The notes: generated by a model not told the origin, from the letters alone. DNA of 64,000 nt from Siphonodentalium dalli (GCA_032622095.1 CP136062.1:162252875-162316874), one strand, 5' to 3'; positions 1-12,001 are shown, numbered from the stretch's first letter. Numbers and translations: made by a program.

Positions 1-275
1 AATGTGGGTATGTATAGTGTGGGTATGTATAGCATGGGTATGTATAGTGGTGGTATATATTGTGTGGGTATGTATAGTGTGGGTATGTATAGCGTGGTTA
101 TGTATAGTGGTGGTATGTATTGTGTGAGTATGTATAGTGTGGGTATGTATAGTGTGGGTATGTATAGTGTGGGTATGTATAGCATGGGTATGTATAGTGG
201 TGGTATATATTGTGTGGGTATGTATCATGGAGGTATGTATGGTGTGGGTATGTATCGTGGGGGTGTGCATTGCCG
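1..275. repeat. 15-bp minisatellite (GTGGGTATGTATAGT)n at window edge
   Basis: About 18 copies of a 15-bp unit. Because 15 is a multiple of three the array stays open and would read as repeating GMYSV, but nothing else supports coding. The array continues beyond position 1. Confidence 0.9.
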
Positions 276-404
276 CGATCGTCAGCGATACTTCATTAGT
301 TTGCCAAATATTTTTACTAATCTTTGGAAAAATATCCCCCCTTGTCCCCCCCGGTTCCTACGCCCCTGGTACTCTTGCCTCATATTATTGAGATATTAGG
401 TCAC

Positions 405-1300
405 ACGTAATGACATTAATCGCATGGAAACATAGCAATTGTGTGGGCTGCATGGCGTGAATATGTAATGAGAAATAAGGTCATACGTAATGACATTAAA
501 CTCAAGAAAACCCAGGAAAACAAAACAAAATCACATTTAATGTTTTAAGTTATTTCCTTCATAAAAAGAATCTTCGTGATAATGAACCCTCTCAATACTT
601 TAGAATATAGAATTAACCTTAAAATAACAAAAACCTTCGGAATAGAGAACCTTCGGAATAACGAACCTTCAGATTGGTGAACCTTCGGAATAGCGAACAT
701 TCAGAAAAATTTCGGAATAGTGGACCTTCGGGATAGTGAACCTTCGGAATAGAGACATGCCCCCAATATTCATATTATATGCCCAGAGTTCAAAGGTATG
801 GGCCCATACAATTCTAAATTTGGCCCTTAAAATATTGAACCCCAAATTGGAGCCCGCACAGAACAGCACTTAAGTCAATTGTACCTGTGTCATGTCCCAA
901 TGCAGGAGGGTCCATATATACCAAAACATTCATATTATATGCCAAGAATTCAAAGGTATGGGCCCACGTAATGACATTAAATCTCAAGAAAACCCGCGAA
1001 AACAAAACAAAATCACATTTAATGTTCTAAGTTATTTCCTCCTGTATCTGTATCGGTATGCGCGCAGGATAAGTTCGGATGTGAGCGCACACTCCATAAA
1101 AAGAATCTTCGTGATAATGAACCCTCTCAATACTTTAGAATATAGAATTAACCTAAAAATAACAAAAACCTTCGGAATAGAGAACCTTCGGAATAGCGAA
1201 CCTTCGGAATAGTGAACCTTCGAAATAGCAGATATTCAGAATAGTGAACCATCAGAATAGTGGACCTTCGGGATAGCGAACCTTCATAATAGAAACATGT
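405..1300. repeat. Direct repeat pair with CCTTCGGAATAG minisatellite
   Basis: The segment at about 480-765 is repeated at about 963-1,295, including AATCTTCGTGATAATGAACC. Each copy ends in a tandem run of roughly 16-18-bp units containing CCTTCGGAATAGNGAA. A second short duplication (CAAAGGTATGGGCCCA) lies at about 790 and 950. Confidence 0.75.
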
Positions 1301-1484
1301 CCCCACAATTACACCGGTGACGTAAACACATGTGCTAATCTTTGTCGGACTATCGTGACTCTATCGGTACGGTTTATACTCAAGTACGAAAAAATACCTA
1401 ACCATAATACATTCGACCAGTTGATTATCGATCGTCCACTCGAACATGAAAAACTGTAAAACAGCTTACACTACCTTGTGGCGT

Positions 1485-1793
1485 AATAACTTCTCATGGG
1501 ACCCATGCATTATGACACCACAGCACATATATATAGCTTTACCAATGACAGATATCGCTTGTACAAAAACATAAATTATCGGATGCTTCAAACTGGCGAC
1601 TATCAACAAAGCGATGTAGCCACTCGGATGAATGTTGGAATCTCTATACAGTCACAGATTTCCACATAACAACAAATAGCGCCAGTTTGAAGCATCCGAT
1701 AATTTTTGTTTTTGTACAAGCGATATCTGTCATTGGTAAAGCTATATATATGTGCTGTGGTGTCATAATGCATGGGTCCCATGAGAAGTTATT
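1485..1793. mobile_element. MITE-like long hairpin
   Basis: Inverted arms of about 114 bp (1,485-1,598 and 1,680-1,793) starting AATAACTTCTCATGGGACCC, around an 80-bp loop. No coding capacity. Confidence 0.8.
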
Positions 1794-2729
1794 TATATCG
1801 ACATAGAGCTATTTGGTAATAGGAGACACAGGCATTTTCTCCAGACCAAGTAATGCTAGCTATTCGAGTCGGGTTTACCCAGAACTGTGGCTGCCCTTAC
1901 CAAAAAGGCAGCAGAAGGTTCCAAGAGAAGCCAAGCTTGAATTCATGTGTCAGCATCACTAAATTCACCCTCTGGGGACTTAATTCTGCAAATCTTAGAC
2001 ACACTAAATTCAGGCTTCAAGAGCAGTGGGGTTTCTTTCATGCTAAAAGACACTACATTTTCGCTGAAGTTTTATGCCGATTTCACAGTGGACACTTCTT
2101 GTGACATGACAATCTGCGGGATGGGATGGGATATGGGACAAAACGACAATCTGCGGGACAGAATTTCAAATTGCGTGGGATGGCCGATATCTCGATGAAA
2201 ACAGCACGTAGAGGGCTCTTTTTGGTGTCTAACGAAAGGCCCACATTCGCGATATCCACACATATTAACCCCGCTACTGACTGGACACCAAAAATTGCAT
2301 TATTTGATCGACAACTGACCTAACATGGGATGGAATATGGGATAGAACGACAATCTGCGGGACATAATTTCAAATTGCGTGGGACGGCCGATATCTCGAG
2401 GAATACATCATGTAGAGGGCTCCTTTTGATGTCTAATGAAAGGTCGATATTCGCCCTAGCCACACATATTAACCCCGCAACTGACCGGACAACAGAAGTT
2501 GAAAATTACTATTCGGTCGACAACTGACCTAACATAAAATTTTCGAAATCAAGGCCGTGCTACAGCGTGGAGCAGCTGTAGAAAAGCATTTTTACAGCGA
2601 TAAGGCTATGCCCACAAACAAACTTGGTATTAAAATGAAGTTTATCATCTATTGCACAACGGAAATCTATTAATTTGAGCGAAGCTGCGATTTATGCACA
2701 CCTAGAGACCGATTAACCCACCCATGCGA

Positions 2730-3091
2730 TAATCTTTTATAAAAATAAAAAAAACAAAAACAAAAAACCCAGGTCAACATCAAATAAACAGTTCACAAAA
2801 AATACCTTATATTTAAACATATAAAATGATCACATTAATAAAAAAACAACACATATAGGCCTATACCTGAAATATTAAACATTAAAGGACTAAGATCACG
2901 TAATGACAAGTTTCATTCAATAAAAACTATCACTGGCTTTGTGCTTAGCTCATGTAAAAATATATTTGAAATAGACATGCATCATGTACATGGTTTTTCC
3001 TTAGATATTGTTGTATGTAAAATTTATGTCTTTTCAAATGTTAATATTATGTGAAATTGTATCAAAAAGATGAATAAATTATAAAAAAAAA
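2730..3091 (+). mobile_element. Polyadenylated retrocopy insertion with target-site duplication
   Basis: The insertion ends in AATAAA (3,073-3,078) followed by a run of A. It is flanked by direct copies of CCCACCCATGCGA at 2,717-2,729 and 3,092-3,104. The opposite arm of element A holds the uninterrupted site around 4,316-4,340. The body has no open frame and resembles a 3' untranslated region or the 3' end of a LINE. Confidence 0.85.
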
Positions 3092-3616
3092 CCCACCCAT
3101 GCGAAGGTGCCACGAAACACGAAAAACTGCGTTCGACATTAATGTTTAGAATTTAGATTTCTCGATGAATACGCTAGCAAACAACAAGTTTTAGGTATCA
3201 AATAACGCAGTGGAATACTACGCACTCATTTTTAGCTACAATATTTTAGTAGGCTGTTTTAGTACGAATACTGTAATGGCGAACACGCAAACACGCGCAG
3301 ATAAAAACGGCTAAAAATATAGACTCGATGTTTACAATTACAGGATCGATTTCAGCTGATATATTCCACATAATGGGGCGTATAGTATATCAAAATGTAG
3401 GATTAGACACAGTGAATGCAATTTTTCCCAAATGGGTCCACTACGCGGTGAAATTGTTGCAGAAATTCGCTCCAAGAAAGAGCGCTACTTTTCTCGTAAA
3501 AAATAGAATGGCCGACTGAAGCCGTTTTATCGTTCCAACTAAGCCGTTCTTAGCAGCACTTCATCCACAAAATACGAATATACACCATGTATCAGAAGGC
3601 ATATCAAATGTAATCT

Positions 3617-3896
3617 TTAACCCTTTCAGTGCCAGGGGCCGATCTCATCGGCCCTAATTTACGGTCTGTAAAATGGGCCCTAAAAATTTTTTGTAATTTT
3701 TTTTTTTAGATTTTTAAAAAATTATTAAAATTGTAAAAAATTGTAAAAAATAATAACAAATGATGAAAAATTGTTAGGCCAATGCATTCTCTTATATATG
3801 CGAGGCGAACTATGGTCGACTCGCATATATAAGAGAATGCATTGGCACAGGGTATATGGGTTGTACAAAAATCGGACCTGGCACTCAAAGGGTTAA
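3617..3896. mobile_element. TTAA-flanked MITE P1 (piggyBac-like ends)
   Basis: Bounded by TTAA with inverted ends CCCTTTCAGTGCCAGG / CCTGGCACTCAAAGGG. It carries the AATGCATTCTCTTATATATG hairpin at about 3,780-3,846. The TTAA target and CCC-type ends suggest a piggyBac-related non-autonomous element. Confidence 0.75.
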
Positions 3897-5194
3897 AAGG
3901 TATTTGCGCTTTTCAGCCATTCTATTTTTTACAAGAAAAGTAGCGCTCTTTCTTGGAGCGAATTTCTGCAACAATTTCACCGCGTAGTGGACCCATTTGG
4001 GAAAAATTGCATTCACTGTGTCTAATCCTACATTTTGATATACTATACGCCCCATTATGTGGAATATATCAGCTGAAATCAATCCTGTAATTGTATTAAA
4101 CATCAAGTCTATTTTTAGCTGTTTTTATCTGCGCGTGTTTGCGTGTTCGCCATTACAGTATTCGCACTAAAACAGCCATATTGGAGCTAAAAACGAGTGC
4201 GCAGTATTCCACTGCGTTATTTAATACCTAAAACTTGTTGTTTGCTAGCGTGTTCATCGAGAAATCTAAATTCTAAACATTAATGTCGAACGCAGTTTTT
4301 CGTGTTTCGTGGTACCTTCGCATGGGTGGGTTAATCGGTCTCTAGGTGAGCATAAATCGCAGCTTCGCTCAAATTAATAGATTTCTGTTGTGCAATATAT
4401 GATAAACTTCATTTTAATACCAAGTTTGCTTGTGTGCATAGCCTTATCGCTGTGAAAATGCATTTCTACAGCTGCTCCACGCTGCTAGGGAGAATATCGG
4501 CCTTTCGTTAGACACCAAAAGGAGCCCTCTACATACTGTATTCCTCGAGATATCGGCCGTCCCACACAATTTGAAATTTTGTCCCGCAGATTGTCTTTCT
4601 ATCCCATATTCCATCCCATGTTAGGTCAGTTGTCGATCAAATAATGCAACTTCTGGTGTCCGGTTAGTGGCGGGGTTAATATTGGTGGATAGGGCGAATG
4701 TGGGCCTTTCGTTAGACACCAAAAGGAGTCCTCTACGTGCTATATTACTCAAGATAACGACCGTCCCACACAATTTGAAATTATGTCCCGCAGATTGTCG
4801 TTTTGTCCCATATCCCATCCCATCCCACAGATTGTCATGCCCCATTGCATGCCCATGTCATCCGCAAAGTTGGGTCATCAGGTCACTGTATGGTCCCCGC
4901 GGATAATGCAGAACATGCTTGTATTGTGTGTGGGGTAAAACTGATTATATTACCTGAATTATATTTTGACAGGAAAAAGTTGATTTACCTGTAATCTTCG
5001 GACCTATTATAAGCTTTCGCTTGTATTGGCCAATTGTCGTAGTATAACATATGTTTGCTCTATTTACAGTGTGCTCAAGTCAGAATACACAGCAGAATTT
5101 GTTTGGCTTGCCTCGCCACTGGTCATTTAAAATCGATTTAAAATCATTCACCGATAAAATATAATAAACACCATCTTTAATCTTGAACACTCAC

Positions 5195-5308
5195 GTGTTT
5201 CACAATATGTTCCTATATACCCCGCTTGGCATGTGCATGTATATGCGTTGATTCCATCAACACAAGTCGCACCATTTAGGCAAACGTTTGTCACACAGTC
5301 GTCAATAT
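5195..5308 (-). CDS. Calcium-binding-type EGF domain exon 3
   Basis: A 114-bp minus-strand exon, acceptor TCGCCATTTCAG and donor CAC/GTGAGTGT, phase 1-1. Six cysteines appear as DIDDC, NVC, GATC, TCTC and TYC. The N-terminal IDDC together with the GINAYTC segment before the fourth cysteine matches the calcium-binding EGF pattern (acidic residues before Cys1, Asn/Asp region and aromatic residue near Cys4). The best-fitting domain order on the minus strand is therefore cysteine domain, EGF, EGF, cbEGF. No further exon was found between here and position 1, so the gene continues off the left edge of the window. Confidence 0.95.
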
Positions 5309-5579
5309 CTGAAATGGCGAGACAGGTAAAGAGTAAACTTTAAATCTTACACTCTTCTTAATCAAGTGCATTGGACATAGTTGGACATTGGATATAGTTC
5401 AGAACATACAGATTACATAACACACCGTCCCATTGTATGGGCCTATATATGTCATGCTGAAAAATAAAGATTAAATAAATGCATGTCAAGGCAGAATCTG
5501 AGGACCATCATACACAAATTCTCTGGTTAATATGTCTTTTAATAATTTCGACAAAGGCAGCTTCAAATTCACTTTTTTC

Positions 5580-6185
5580 GGATAAGATCTATTATTATCC
5601 ACCCCTAAGCTTAGCAAGCACTATTTCTGATTGGGCAAAAGCCGTCACATGGTAATCCCGGAAAAAGTCATATTGGACTCCCAAAAATTTCACTGATTCA
5701 TTTGGCTCTAGAGTCACAGAGTCCCGATAAAAAAAGTCATATTGGACTCTATTGAGTTTTTTATACGGACTCTGTGACGTCACGAAGTAACTCTATTGCC
5801 AAATTAATTGGTGAAATTGTGATGTGCACAATTCTCTGGTAGATTTAGCAGACGTTTCACTTCCGCATTCAGTTTCTTTTTCACTACTGTGTTTACTATT
5901 CCAAATCATGCTTTCTGATGGTCAAATACAGTCTTTTATGGAGAATCAAGTGCCGACCAATACCAAAAATAACCATGCACAAAAGTTTTATTCCCAAAAT
6001 TTGGATAAACAGACCGATGGATAATAAAGATGTCATTATACAATTTTGTGTACTTGTCCATGTAATGGTGAAAAGTCATATTGGACTCGACACTGCGAAT
6101 CTCGTCCAATATGACTTTTCATCACAACCTGGACTCGTACAAGGAAAACACATACTAACACATATAATAACTTTATAGTATATCA
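5580..6185. mobile_element. MITE family N, copy 1
   Basis: Contains repeated AAAGTCATATTGGACTC motifs, a perfect-looking hairpin at 6,069-6,126 and GGGCAAAAGCCGTCAC. An inverted copy of the whole unit lies at about 62,440-63,010. Confidence 0.7.
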
Positions 6186-6198
6186 TCTGAGAGATCAT

Positions 6199-7108
6199 TT
6201 AAAGGTACTCAATCAGATTCGATGGTCCCCATATAAATGCTGCTTAATTCAGTTATCAGAATTGATTAATTGCCCAAAAGTAATGCTAACCACAGTCAAC
6301 TATAGTATAAAATTGCCTAAAACGTGTTATTTATGAACATTTTGTTCAATGAAATGGGGTTATTTATCAACAAAATCTGTTGTCAAATATCTAACACCCA
6401 AAGCCACTTGCTTTTAGAGTTAAGCTGCTTTCACATACGTCCACTTCACGCATCCGCCTAAAGCATGCATGCGTGTAAATTACAGTATATTGTTCACATT
6501 TCTGCCCGAATTATACATATCTAAGGGTAATTTGAATCTATTTTGTTATATTTCTGTGTATATTCTACAAAACTGTGACACAACGGTTAAAACTGTAAAC
6601 ATATATCATGTAAAAACATTCAGGAAAAAAAGTCTCGCTAATACGATCGCCTGTACGGTTATGCCAAAATCGTTTTGGTCTCCTATATATGTCTTCTTTT
6701 AGTGTAGATAGAAAGCAATCACGAGAACGTCCTCTTCGTCGGAGGAATCCATGGTGAAAGGACTATATGTACACAAATATTTCTTTGCGCATCCGCTAAC
6801 GGACGTGTAAGCGCAGAGCTAAACAGACCTATATGTGAAAGCATAACGCGGATGTCCGTCTAACACATCGTAAAATGCTTGCGTTAAGTGGACATATGTG
6901 AAAGCAGCTTTATCCTTCTTCATCCACAATTTGGTCTGAGACCGGCGGCTTGACGAATAAAAATTACATATCTCCGAAAATTTCAGAAATTGATATCTGA
7001 TCACTCTGAGCTTTGATGGGGTTCCACGACTCGATTCAAATATTTGTTACCCCCGAAGGCAACGAAATAGAAATGTGGGAGCGTTAATTCGGATTATACA
7101 TCATTTAA
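6199..7108. mobile_element. TTAA-type MITE family D, copy 1, with nested element
   Basis: Starts TTAA/AGGTACTCAATC. The right end near 7,085-7,108 is diverged but ends at TTAA. The interior matches the copies at 13,704, 30,504, 32,618 and 58,443. It is split by a nested MITE at 6,423-6,909. Confidence 0.7.
6423..6909. mobile_element. Nested MITE with TTA target duplication
   Basis: Inverted ends of about 30 bp beginning AGCTGCTTTCACATAYGT, flanked by TTA at 6,420-6,422 and 6,910-6,912. The other family-D copies are uninterrupted here. A 3-bp TTA duplication is the PIF/Harbinger preference. Confidence 0.75.
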
Positions 7109-7242
7109 GAATGGTTTCCTGTGTGTGGAATAGAAACTATACATTTCAGAAGATAATGAATTTCAGCTTCGATTCCTTGGGAGGAACACGACACATAGTC
7201 TTTTGTGCACTTTTTCATTTCTATATCGGCCAGTTTCAATCC

Positions 7243-7515
7243 TTAACCCATTCATAATGGGAGCTGCGCTGGTGCAGCATTAAAAATCCTGTGCAAGTAC
7301 ATTCTCTTATATATGCGAGTCTCACAAAGGGAGCCTCGCATATATAAGAGAATCCAATGGCTTACATGGTCAAGGAAAATATTGTTAGGCCAATGTATTC
7401 TCTTATATATGTGAGGCTCCATATGGGCAACTCGCATATGTAGCTGTACCACATCATATGTAAGAGAATGCATTGGCACAGGGTCTTTCAGAAGCTCCAG
7501 TCGTGAAAGGGTTAA
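7243..7515. mobile_element. TTAA-flanked MITE P2 with two hairpin modules
   Basis: Ends TTAACCC…GGGTTAA. Two copies of the CATTCTCTTATATATGCGAG hairpin lie at about 7,290-7,353 and 7,385-7,476, the second with a short internal insertion. Confidence 0.7.
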
Positions 7516-8286
7516 AGGCAGAATAGCGTATCTAAACTGGGCAAAAATCTTATGTTTTTTTTGGTGATACCCATAATATATGAGCAGGGGGATGCTCGTA
7601 TCCCGGTCACACAGTAGAGATACCCCTGTCTTGGACTCCGGTAGTGGAAACTTCACTAATGGTATCCAGAGCAGTCTACCTTGTGGCAGTTTACAATTGT
7701 CAGGATAAGAGTATAACAAAAGCATAGAATATAAGTCCAGACTACTTGGATGAACCGATCTTTATCATATTCCCGTGTAAAAGCAAATGATAAATTAAAT
7801 ACTCTTTATTAAGGGCATGGCATATTCACCCGAAACTAATAAACAAGGTGTCATAACTCATGTAAAAAAAATAATATTTTTTTGGTGCGGATTCCAAACT
7901 CGAAATTGACCCGTACCCTGGACCAGTAAATTTAAAGACCAAATTCAATTCAATTCAGTTTGGACCCACCGCGTATGGCAAGCCAAACTGCTATTTAATA
8001 TTAATTTTTATTCCACACCCATTGACGTGAGTCACATGTATTCAACGGAATCCCAGCCATTGAATACATATTAGTGTATACTTCTAGTGGAATACAAGCC
8101 GGAACTATTCTAGTTGACGTTGTCGCCAATAAAGATGACGTACATTACGTCGATCATCCGCTTCCGGTGATCCCCCCATAATTACTGGTTATTTGTCAGA
8201 CTTAAATCACAATATAGGTAGCTATAGTAGCAATGAAGGTGCTATTCATGGATTGAACTTATCTGACTGAGCGGTGTAGAATAAAT

Positions 8287-8450
8287 ACAGAACACAACTT
8301 GCATCATAATCTCGAATCTTTTATCGAACTCGTTGCGGACGGCGCAAAGTTATATTTCGCTCGAGCTACGCTCTCGCGAAATATATCCTTGCGCCATCCG
8401 CAACTCATTCGATAAAAGAGTCTCGATTAAGATGCGCGTTGTGTTCTGTC
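8287..8450. repeat. Long perfect-type hairpin inside element K
   Basis: Arms of about 77 bp starting ACAGAACACAAC, with a short loop around 8,364-8,371 in a GCTACGCTC stretch. Likely a nested MITE. Confidence 0.75.
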
Positions 8451-8452
8451 TA

Positions 8453-8635
8453 TCACTTAAGTAAAATATAATGACACTTTATTTTACTTAAGTGAAATAA
8501 AATGACGTTTTATTTTACTTAAGTAAAATAAAGTGTCTTTTTATTTTACTTAAGTGAAATAAAGCGCCATCTACATGGTTTATTTTACTTAAGTAAAATA
8601 AAATGACACTTTATTTTACTTAAGTAAAATAAATA
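8453..8635. repeat. Tandem palindrome array TTTATTTTACTTAAGTAAAATA
   Basis: About six copies of a 30-40-bp unit centred on ACTTAAGT with flanking TTTTA/TAAAA; every unit is itself a palindrome. Confidence 0.85.
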
Positions 8636-8977
8636 TTAAATAGCAGTTTGGCTTGCCATAACCGCGTCCCTGTACTCACATGATCCATCTAATGGCCTGA
8701 CCAAAGCGCTGCTCGCCCCACCCTCGTATCTATGCCCACTTTTTTGAATAATAATACATGTAGTCCTAAATTTGAGTGTGAGTGTCATTGACTGCACTTT
8801 CGTTATGATGTATATCTATTTGTATTATTACTACGTTCGCCACCTGTGGATAGAGCGATGTTGGACTTGAACGCTTTATAATGTACCCCGCTGGACGTGA
8901 CCTGTTTTATTTTAGTTCGATAATAAATCTCACATTGTATTCTTCGACTCTATTATTTGCAAAGATCAGAACATAAA

Positions 8978-9931
8978 CAGAGACGTGGCGACAGGGGGGG
9001 GGGGGGTGTCTCACCCCAACTTTGGTCAACATTTTCAACAGTTGGAAATTTCATACCTGCCAAAACATTAGTTGAAAATTTCACACTAACAATAGGTTGA
9101 AAATGTTCTGGTAGTTTGATTTTCAAACAATTTCTTGGGGGGAATTAATTGTTTTTGGACCAATATTGGCATAATTTCCTATTTTTTGTCAAAATTTTGG
9201 ATTGAAATGGTCATCAGTTGGAATTTTTCCAACCTTAGTGGGGGTGACAGGTTGGAAATTTCCAACACTTGGAAAGCTTGTGTCCTGGTCCCTCCCCCAT
9301 GGCTAGTCAAATACTGCTAGTTAATTTAAGAAAATAATTTTATTGTCATACATTTGGTCAACATTGGATTGTCATCAGTTGGAAATTTTCCAACCTAAGT
9401 GCGGGTGTCAGGTTTGAAATTTCCAACTCTAGGAAGGCTTGAGGCTAGTCTAGATGCTAGGATTTTGCGATTTTCTTGTTCAGATTTCAAAATTTTCACA
9501 CACTGGGCCGATCCATGGTCAAGCTTCAGTTGAAGCCAGTCTAGATGCTAGGATTTGCGATTTTCTTGTATAGTTTTCACAATTTTCTCACACCGGGCCG
9601 AACAACCATGGTCAGCCCGGTATGTCCTGGTCTTTTGCCCGTAAGCGTGTGCATTTGTCTGGAGCTAGACCACTAGATGTTAGGATAATTATGCAATTTT
9701 TCAGGATAAAATATCTTAATGTTCTCAAACCGGAAATATAGAACCATGGTTTATGAATATATATAATATTAGGCCTTAGCACTGAGGTGCAGGGGGGGGG
9801 GGTGTGCAAATGGAATTATGCAAAACCTGTGTTTGGTCTGATTCCGATTTAAGGGGTCAAGGGCCCGGGGGTGCAGTTGGAATTTCCCAAGGTGGACATT
9901 TCCCAATGGAGACCCTCTAGCCACGTCCCTG
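8978..9931. mobile_element. Non-autonomous hAT-like element, copy 1
   Basis: Inverted ends CAGAGACGTGGC / GCCACGTCCCTG-like, flanked by the 8-bp duplication AACATAAA (8,970-8,977) and AACATAAC (9,932-9,939). A poly-G run follows the left end. The interior carries many GTTGGAAATTTC motifs in both orientations. No transposase. Confidence 0.85.
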
Positions 9932-10296
9932 AACATAACAAGCGACATCTTGCACTTTTCGCCTCCCACCACCCAATCAGATCACAAAACAAACTGAGTA
10001 TCATAATATATTAAGCCGGCTATAGCCACCTCAAAATGCCATTATCTGGACAAGATAATTCTATATTCTTGTATCACGTATCTATAGCTATATTTTAAAA
10101 TAGCCTCCTATAATTATGGTAATCATAATGATATTAAAACTGTGCATGCTAGGTAATTATAACATATTTTCTATTTCAAATTCAAACATTCAGAATGTTG
10201 CCGGGTATAACCAGACAACAGGGTCATGTGTTTTTCTGTAAAAATAATCTCAATATGCATGGTGCGCAATTTGAATGACAACACATATATACTCAC

Positions 10297-10413
10297 TATT
10301 GTTACATGTGGTGCCGTCATACCCAGTGGTACAGATACAAGTAAAACTTTGTAATCCGTTATCTGTGCACGATCCGTGACCATTACATGGGTCTGGACTG
10401 CAGTCATTATCAG
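10297..10413 (-). CDS. EGF-like domain exon 2
   Basis: A 117-bp minus-strand exon, acceptor TTAAATTTAG and donor AATA/GTGAGTAT, phase 1-1. It encodes a full EGF module: NDCSPDPC, GHGSC, then FTCIC and GYDGTTC give the six cysteines, with the conserved Gly-Tyr before the last loop. NDC at the start and an aromatic residue before cysteine 4 leave weak calcium binding possible. The joint with EGF exon 1 gives GCT (Ala) and with EGF exon 3 gives AAT (Asn), so the three modules read through in one frame. Introns on either side are 4.7 and 5.0 kb and filled with transposon-derived repeats. Confidence 0.93.
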
Positions 10414-10478
10414 CTAAATTAAATAGATAAATAAAAGGCTTTTCTGTATATGCGAAGTTGAAATTTTCTCATGGTACA

Positions 10479-10659
10479 GTAATGCCCTAAATAATTGACT
10501 CCTTAACCACAGCAGAATTATGGGTAATTTTTCAAGATTTAGTCGGAAATATGGCTTGTTGACATTCATGGAATGGCAACAAACCATATTTTCAACTAAA
10601 TCCTGAAAAATTACCCATAATTCTGCTGTGGTTAAGGAGTCGATTATTTAGGGCATTAC
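10479..10659. mobile_element. MITE-like hairpin starting GTAATGCCCTAAATAAT
   Basis: Arms of about 80 bp, including CTCCTTAACCACAGCAGAAT, with a short central loop. It lies in the intron upstream of EGF exon 2, about 70 bp beyond its acceptor. Confidence 0.8.
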
Positions 10660-11168
10660 GAAGTTTGTCAGAACTTCGCTTTGCGGGGGTCGGTGATTTC
10701 TACATGAAATGGATTTATTTCATGATGAAATTAACAATCGTGGTTTAGCTGTCCTCCACCCACACAATAACAAACATCGTGATATTTTCTAGTGTTTGAA
10801 ACGATGATAAATACCAATAAATGAATCATGCGTTCGCTGTATACATAAGTGTACGCTGATCAAAGGATATTAGGTACAGAGACATACACAAACTAGAAGG
10901 CAGGGGAAAATAGAAAGAGCAAAACTGCAGATTTGTTCCAAAATCAAAACAGTAATTACATTTTGTTCCCTGTATATACATGTTAGAACCTTCTCATGTG
11001 GTTGAACTATACATCGTCACACAAACGATCAATCAATCGGCTGGCAGCTATTCAGAGGTCCCTTGATTCAATCAAGACAAACACAATACCCATATAGAAT
11101 CAGCAGCCATCTCAATTTAGAAAAAAACTTTCGGCCTCTTTAATTGGCCTTATTCAGCATTTAATATA

Positions 11169-11838
11169 AACTCCCAATTCCCAACTTCCGGTTACCTAAT
11201 TTCACGGGATACTGATACGGAATTCAAAGGATACTGATACGGAATTCATTGAATACCGATATGGCTCACGACAAGACAAGCGTTTTCCGACTGCTCGGAA
11301 TTTATCGCCAAACAATAGTGGTATTTGTAAGGGATTAGTGGTAGTCATATAATAAATACACATTATCGGTACAGTGAAGTGATATGGGCTGCAGTATCAC
11401 GCCGAGTTGACAATGTCAGATCACCGTATCAAACGAGCTGCCGCAGGCAGCGAGTTTGATGCGGCGATCTGACATCGTCAACGAGACGTGATACTGCAGC
11501 CCATATCACTTCACTGTACCGATAAAGCGTTTATTATATGACACATTTTTGGTTCATCGCATGTCACAAAGGGCAAAACTACTTCGTTACACCATCCCAT
11601 GTCATCACCCGGGCAAAGTACCCCATTGAACATTCCCAGTCATCACCCGAAACTCCCAATTCCCAACTTCCGGTTACCTAATTTCACGGGATACTGATAC
11701 GGAATTCAAAGGATACTGATACGGAATTCATTGAATACCGATATGGCTCACGACAAGACAAGCGTTTTCCGACTGCTCGGAATTTATCGCCAAACAATAG
11801 TGGTATTTGTAAGGGATTAGTGGTAGTCATATAATAAA
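11169..11838. repeat. Identical 188-bp direct repeats flanking a hairpin MITE
   Basis: 11,169-11,356 and 11,651-11,838 appear identical by eye. Between them is a long hairpin (11,345-11,541) whose arms contain TATGGGCTGCAGTATCAC. The first copy ends 12 bp inside the hairpin arm, pointing to a recent 482-bp tandem duplication or template switch. Confidence 0.85.
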
Positions 11839-12001
11839 GTGTATTACAGAATGACAATATATCAAAATGAACTGATTTATTGTCATTAATTAATATTATT
11901 TAATTCAAAGATGCAGCTGCCAAGCTTCTAAATTAAAATGTCTGCTTAATTTTTATATATTTATACGACGTCCCTGCATTTCCACGATATAAATGGGCTG
12001 G

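Larger units (their letters stand above)
2101..4843. mobile_element. Large palindromic (fold-back) element A
   Basis: Inverted arms begin (G)TGACATGACAATCTGCGG at 2,101 and end with the complement at 4,843. Each arm carries two tandem ~225-bp units, then a segment with GAAAAACTGCGTTCGACATT and a conserved short frame (…GRIVYQNVGLDT…). The left arm is interrupted by a retrocopy (2,730-3,091) and the centre by a TTAA-type MITE (3,617-3,896). It is clearly related to element B (20,019-23,226). No matching flanking duplication is seen, and no transposase, so it is non-autonomous. Confidence 0.8.
7970..8666. mobile_element. MITE-like element K with 35-bp inverted ends
   Basis: Left end CGCGTATGGCAAGCCAAACT and right end its near complement. 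It contains a 160-bp internal hairpin (8,287-8,450) and a tandem run of the palindrome TTTTACTTAAGTAAAA (8,453-8,635). Confidence 0.75.

Noticed and set aside
4-399. 131-codon open frame of repeating GMYSV
   Set aside because: Produced by the 15-bp minisatellite; no splice or promoter support and it ends in unrelated sequence.
7252-7725. 157-codon minus-strand open frame
   Set aside because: Lies across the P2 MITE hairpins; the reading frame follows palindromic DNA.
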